From the NCBI GenBank assembly GCA_038373885.1, contig JAWZYV010000080.1, positions 186,001 through 250,000 on the forward strand: a DNA stretch of 64,000 nt, written 5' to 3'. The notes under the pieces were generated by a model. It saw only the letters and a list, made by a program, of their open reading frames with translations. It was not told the origin of the DNA and did no database searches. Of the stretch, positions 59,284 to 64,000 are shown piece by piece. The stretch is from Cheiracanthium punctorium (taxonomy: Eukaryota > Arthropoda > Arachnida > Araneae > Cheiracanthiidae). The first letter of the stretch is position 1, and each line of letters opens with the position of its first letter. The position numbers and the translations under genes were made by a program.

Positions 59284-60593
59284 CTGGAATAAAAGAAATC
59301 ATATAAAACTACTATTTTCATACCTATATATATGAACTTCAAGTCCATTTTCAAAGCAAAATACAATATGCAAAATCTGTCTAGCATACATTAAATGATA
59401 AACTTATGGTCTTAAAGATGTACACCAGAAAGTTATAATTCTAACAAAATATAAGAAACATCCAAAAAGTTCATTTTTTAAAAATTAGTGGGGGTCATAT
59501 GGGTCAAAACATGCTAGTATAAAACTACTGTGTAATCTGTGTATTTACTCTTGCTGATATATATATATTTATATTGCATACTGCACTAACATAGAAAAAC
59601 AACAGCATTTTCTATAGCATCTGAAGACTATCTTATAAATAGTATTTATTAAAAAATATGTTACTGAAGTATTTTATCATACAACACTTCAATAATTACA
59701 AAAATTAAAGGAATGAGAGAGAAAATAAACATGTGTTCTTCCATTTTGGATTTTAGAACAAAAATATTTATAAGCAAACAATAAGTAACTAAACAATTGT
59801 GCCAACAACAGAACTAAATGGACACTAGATGAAAAGAAACACATAATTTCTATTAACTATTTTAAGTATATTGCAACAGTAAAAGATAGAACAGATGATT
59901 ATGAACTCACTATTTTGTGGCCATATAAACCCACTTTTCTAACAATATAGAACATGTTATCCAGAACATGTTATCCAGGTTGGGACCAGATGTATTCTGG
60001 ATAACTGGTTGGGCATTAAAGCGGCATCCACCGATTTGACTGGTAGCAAGCACACATGTTACTCTACTTTTGACTATAATTAAATATAATTGTTAATGTA
60101 CTAGAAAACTAGTACAAAAAACTCTTAATAAGCTGGGGATAAGTAATAATCATATTTAGAGAGGAATTCGTAAATGTAAGATAACTTCTTGAAAACTTAG
60201 TCATACACATTAAAAAAAAAAAAAAAAATTCTGTTCGAACCACGTCAGGAGGAGACCCCCCTGATTTTTTAGTTTCATTATTGCTATATTAAAACAATAT
60301 TAATTGACTGTCATTTTATCTCTCATCTTTCGTGCATTTTGCCTGGTAACCCTATGTTGAAATTTTTATGCTTGTAACCTATTTATAGAAAAATACATGT
60401 GATGCATATTCTACAGCTTACAAAATATTATAACAATAGATTAAAGCTGTTTTAAACTAATAGTATTTAAATATATGTAAAAAAATTACGTCACAATTTT
60501 GGGACAAATTTTTTCAGACAATTTTCAATAAAGGGGGTGAGAAATAAAATGACATAGTCATTAAAAAAAACCTTATGTACAAATTAAATCGAT

Positions 60594-60627
<34 letters not shown>

Positions 60628-60724
60628 TTCCGGATAACTGGTTTCCAGACAATAGGCTCCATACTGTATTAGGTTAAGAAAGAATAAAGTGATGTTTCTC
60701 TGAAGAAATAAGGTGAAATCTTAC
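59284..60724. other. ABCF1 intron with a pogo-like end
   Basis: Near 60627-60668 the minus strand reads ACAGTATGGAGCCTATTGTC then CCAGTTATCCGG. ATGTTATCCAG and CTGGATAACTGG occur near 59959-60009. These resemble pogo/Tigger-type ends, but complete boundaries were not found. A long A run is at about 60595-60625. Confidence 0.4.
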
Positions 60725-60799
60725 CTCTTGATGACATATCTATACCAAAATCAACATTCCTAAAAAGTGGGGGTTGGTTAGGATAAGCAAAATCCACAT
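60725..60799 (-). CDS. ABCF1: ABCF1 exon: start of second ATP-binding cassette
   Basis: Minus strand: acceptor TTTAG before 60799, donor AGAG|GTAAG after 60725. Needs one base from upstream. Encodes VDFAYPNQPPLFRNVDFGID, the first strands of the cassette with the A-loop Tyr that stacks on ATP adenine. Confidence 0.9.
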
Positions 60800-60801
60800 C
60801 T

Positions 60802-63800
60802 AAAGAAATAAAAATAAAACAAATGTTAATCATATTACATGCTAATAAACAAAAAATACCGTTAAAAGAAAATGCTATTTAATAATATAAAGACCATAAA
60901 TATAAATATAGTTAATGTGAAAGTTTGATCAAAAAATACTCTCAAAGTTATTTTCTGATACTGTAACTTAATAATTTGCAACATATATATTGTAGATTAA
61001 TTACTGACATATCCACAGTATTTATAAAATTGTAGCTTCGATTTTGGCATGATGAAGACAAAAATTTAGCTCTAGCTCCAGATATTTTCCCCAAAAGTGC
61101 TCAACCAATGTTTTTTGAGTATTTCATTGAGAGAATATATAGCTAACAAAATTTAGACAATCATCCTTAATGGGTCTATTAATTAAATGAAAAAAAAAAA
61201 TGTCATTTCAATAAGAACACTTTTAAAATGAATTTTACTTTCTATAAAGTCTTTCCAATCTATTTACTATTATATACAGAGTTGCTGAAATTAAACTTCT
61301 TCAGCTAAGAGTGCTGGTGCAGGACATCGATTTATGCCGTCAATGCTATTTCTACGCTGGGAAGATAACAACTGATCACCAACTGCACCAAGTTAAATTA
61401 TTTGCACCTATTGCGATTAAATAAATGAAGTAATAACGTAAACATGAAAAGTAAATAAGAGATTGCTATCTTTGGGATATTTTACCCTATTATTTTATTA
61501 ACTATAACAATATACATAAGCATGAAAATAGATGAAATACAAATTTTCATAGGAGGCATGAAACTTACAATGTCTATTCATATTTTTAAAAATATCGTTA
61601 ATATTGTAACCAGGGATACATATTAAACAATGTAACCATAATAAAAACACCAGGTTTGCTAATTCTGGCATATTAACACTTGAGTTATTGAAACAGAAAA
61701 GTATCCATTAGCAGAACTATGGAGCTCATGAAAGGAATGTTAGCATAATTAGCGCTAATTTGAGAAAGGCCACGGGTGCTGCAATTAAGAAGTATTTATG
61801 TAGGAATTTGTACAACACGTTATAATCAATGTCTTTTCATACTTTTTGCAATGTCAGTACTTGGCATGGCCACCTTCAGCTTTTATGAGATGACACAAAA
61901 AATTTACAGCAACCCTAACCTCAATAAAATTAATGACAAAAACTATTATCACAAAGCAGCATGATTTTTGTTGGAAGGAGTCCAATAACTTGACCAACAC
62001 TGTACTAAGCATGAAGAACAGTAATTCATGGAACAGCAGAACTGGCCACTGTAGTGGCTAGTTGTATGAAAATTTTAAAACATGAATTTCAGGTCATGCA
62101 CGAGAGATTTATTTTACAAAGCACATGAAGTCACCAATTGGTGGAGCTACAAAATGACACAATGCTCTACAGATATTTTATAGGTTAGGCAATGTTTCCA
62201 CAATCTTTTGCAATAAAAAAATAGTGTGTTCTACAGTGGAACACAGTAATTCCCACAAACATATAAGATAATGCAGTCTTTTAGATGCGTCAAGATTCTG
62301 AGTTGTTCTTGATAGATCAGGTAAGCAAGGAGACTAAAACTGCAGGGAAACAGTGGCCGATCACTTGTGCATGAGTGACAGTTTTTCACAAAATCTGTTG
62401 AATGCTGCAATGAATGTGGTGGTGTACACCATTCTGCATAAAAATGGTGGGTGTCTTGAAGAGGGTAATGCTGCCGAAAAAAAAAAAAAAAAAAAAAAAA
62501 AGCTATTTACAAGTTCTGAAGTTCTACAAGTTAAAAGCTATCTACTGTTTTCTGTCTTAATACTGCTGTTCAGAACAGGTTTTAAACCCAATTGGAGTTT
62601 GACTCTTTTCAATGTTGACTGCAAAAATTCATGCTCATAAGTTGATTTTCCTATTTCTGTTTTGTAATAAATACAAAATGTTGGCGATTGATTTCAACAA
62701 AATACTGGCAAATAATAAAGGGATGTGTAAATCCTTTTAATACATATTTTTATATGAAAATTTGAATAGTGAAACCTAAAATGATGGCATTCAAAGGGAA
62801 GGAACCCATAAGAACTAAAATTGCATTAGATAACAAAATCAGAGTGCTAGACATTCACGTACCATACAAGAAGAAAATTTATTTACCTATCTCACAATAA
62901 CAATTAGATAACAGAATTGCAAAATTAGATACCACAAATTTGTTAGAAATACATTTTTTGAAAATCAAAATTTTAATCTGTTTTAAAGTAATTTATTCTA
63001 GAATTCAGAAGAGTTTTCTGTTTATCATAAAAAAAAATTTCTGTTACCGTTACACGTGAATAAATACATAATTTTTTGTATGATCTAATTGTGATGTAAT
63101 TCGTGTTCTTAAATAATACACAGAATGTTCCCAATTTACTTTGATATATTCTTTTATGAATTTCAGTATCATTATCAATACCTAATTAATATAAAATAGC
63201 GCTGATGCTTGTATAATTTTAATAGGTGTAAAAAAATAAGCACCATAATAGAGCAATATTATTTTAACTTCAAAGGTTAAATATTTCTCCACGCTATAAA
63301 TATTTTATTTCTCACATAATTGTTTACTGAGCTCATTTACGTTAATGAGTTCATTGTTATGTCTACCCATGGGTTATACTAGCTTCTTCAATTTTTGGGT
63401 CTTAGGGACTCATAAATTTAATTATTCCTTTATTGAATTTTTTAGGTTTCTTTAAAAAATATTAAAAAAGAATGAAAACAGTTGTAAATTTAACACAGAG
63501 TGTAAAAGTGGATTCTTAAGAACTCCTAAAGACTATGGAAGGAAAAAAAAAAAAAAAAATGTTTCCAGGGGACACAGTTTTTCCTCAATTGGGTTATTTT
63601 TATTACATATAACTGGGCCTGACTTACAGACTTGGAGGTCCAGTTACATGCAATAAAAATAACTAAGAATCATAAATACTCTATTTTGGGTGTTTATTGG
63701 ATTCAGGGGTATATACCCATTTATACCATACCTATTGAGTATTTATCCCATACACATCTGTAGTGAGAAATTCTCACCCATTTTTTAAAAAATCTCACTC

Positions 63801-63840
63801 AATTTTAGGGAAAGGATGAGAAATTCTCACACATTTTTTT
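60802..63840. other. Upstream ABCF1 intron or flank, nothing recognised
   Basis: AT-rich, with several A runs (62479-62501, 63542-63560). No ABCF1 first-cassette motif was found on the minus strand. The plus-strand ORF at 62353-62640 contains a poly-Lys run from an A tract and is not considered coding. Confidence 0.5.
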
Positions 63841-63841
63841 C

Positions 63842-64000
63842 CTGTAGTGAAAACCCTGAAAACAAGTGAACAAGTCTCAGACTTTAAGTACTTGGGATGC
63901 TTTCATATCATAAAGATTTGGATAATAAAATGCACAAATTTCTAGAGATTTGTGGATCCTTAAGTAGAATTATTAAAAACAAAACACGTCAAAAAACCCA
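63842..64000 (+). pseudogene. LINE reverse-transcriptase fragment at window edge
   Basis: After KTSEQ the frame reads VSDFKYLGC and, after a one-base shift near 63910, KDLDNKMHKFLEICGSLSRI then KNKT. This matches the YLG block after the RT catalytic core of RTE-like LINEs. It continues past the window. Confidence 0.5.

Larger units (their letters stand above)
53921..60799 (-). other. ABCF1: ABCF1 gene, C-terminal seven exons
   Basis: Seven minus-strand exons (60799-60725, 59283-59213, 58359-58327, 58227-58156, 55206-55045, 54951-54879, 54114-53921) splice in phase into 226 residues ending at a TGA. They form the second ATP-binding cassette of an ABCF protein: Walker A GPNGVGKTT, the short linker to NHRL, signature [13 protein letters not shown], Walker [13 protein letters not shown], and the switch VTHDERL with the [12 protein letters not shown] and [18 protein letters not shown] ending typical of ABCF1 (ABC50), as opposed to ABCF2 or ABCF3. 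ABCF1 is a soluble ATPase that associates with ribosomes and eIF2 in translation initiation; it has no membrane domain. The N-terminal region and first cassette lie upstream, beyond the window or in exons not recognised between 60800 and 64000. The third-from-last intron hosts a LINE fragment and a P-like transposon. Confidence 0.93.

Noticed and set aside
62353..62640. 95-codon ORF with poly-Lys
   Set aside because: The Lys run comes from a long A tract and the rest has no recognisable features.

Overview
This window is AT-rich nuclear DNA from an animal, most likely an arthropod (a chelicerate is possible, but that part is a guess). The reasons are GT-AG introns of 0.1-6.5 kb, two recognisable metazoan housekeeping genes (ABCF1 and DUSP11), and a dense, varied transposon load: Jockey-type LINE, tRNA-derived SINEs, hAT, mariner/pogo, piggyBac-like, Helitron and P/THAP-like pieces. 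Most of the 64 kb is repeats or featureless intron/intergenic DNA. Three host genes are supported.

Host genes. (1) A plus-strand HMG-box gene runs from 12.5 to 32.6 kb. Six exons (12496-12677, 19212-19494, 23014-23183, 25601-25652, 31535-31735, 32217-32620) join in frame with compatible splice phases; its first exon(s) were not found. (2) DUSP11-like RNA 5'-phosphatase lies at 38866-39432 (+) as one complete uninterrupted ORF. (3) The C-terminal half of an ABCF1-like ABC ATPase lies on the minus strand from 60799 down to its stop at 53921, in seven phase-consistent exons; its N-terminal half is beyond the window or unrecognised. A fourth, doubtful, gene-like stretch is at 47572-47825.

Layout. 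0-8.3 kb: a DNA transposon with long terminal inverted repeats (1-145 and 7635-7780) carries a broken gene for an unclassified protein with two CxxC...HxxxC zinc modules (709-2703). It is split by a 4.8-kb non-coding LTR retrotransposon (2789-7588) flanked by CGGTC on both sides. 8.3-12.5 kb: mostly unassigned, with one hAT element. 12.5-32.6 kb: the HMG-box gene, its introns holding hAT, piggyBac-like, mariner and pogo MITEs, a 5'-truncated Jockey element with a 14-bp target duplication, two tRNA-derived SINEs, a Helitron helicase fragment and two tandem-repeat domains. 32.6-38.8 kb: MITEs, a degenerate SINE and an inverted/direct repeat cluster. 40.5-49 kb: a large hAT remnant, a second hAT remnant, a MITE with a perfect 8-bp TSD and a 293-bp palindrome whose two arms each hold a tRNA-like sequence. 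49-53.9 kb: AT-rich, MITEs and a 115-bp tandem duplication. 53.9-60.8 kb: ABCF1 exons; the 2.9-kb intron between 55207 and 58155 contains a LINE RNase-H fragment that was itself split by a 1617-bp P-element-like transposon (31-bp TIRs, 8-bp TSD, THAP first exon). 61-64 kb: AT-rich, ending in a LINE reverse-transcriptase fragment.

The most noteworthy items are the P/THAP-like element nested in a LINE inside ABCF1, the TIR element with the unclassified double-zinc protein and its nested LTR element, and the tRNA-bearing palindrome. All assignments come from reading the sequence; no database search was possible.
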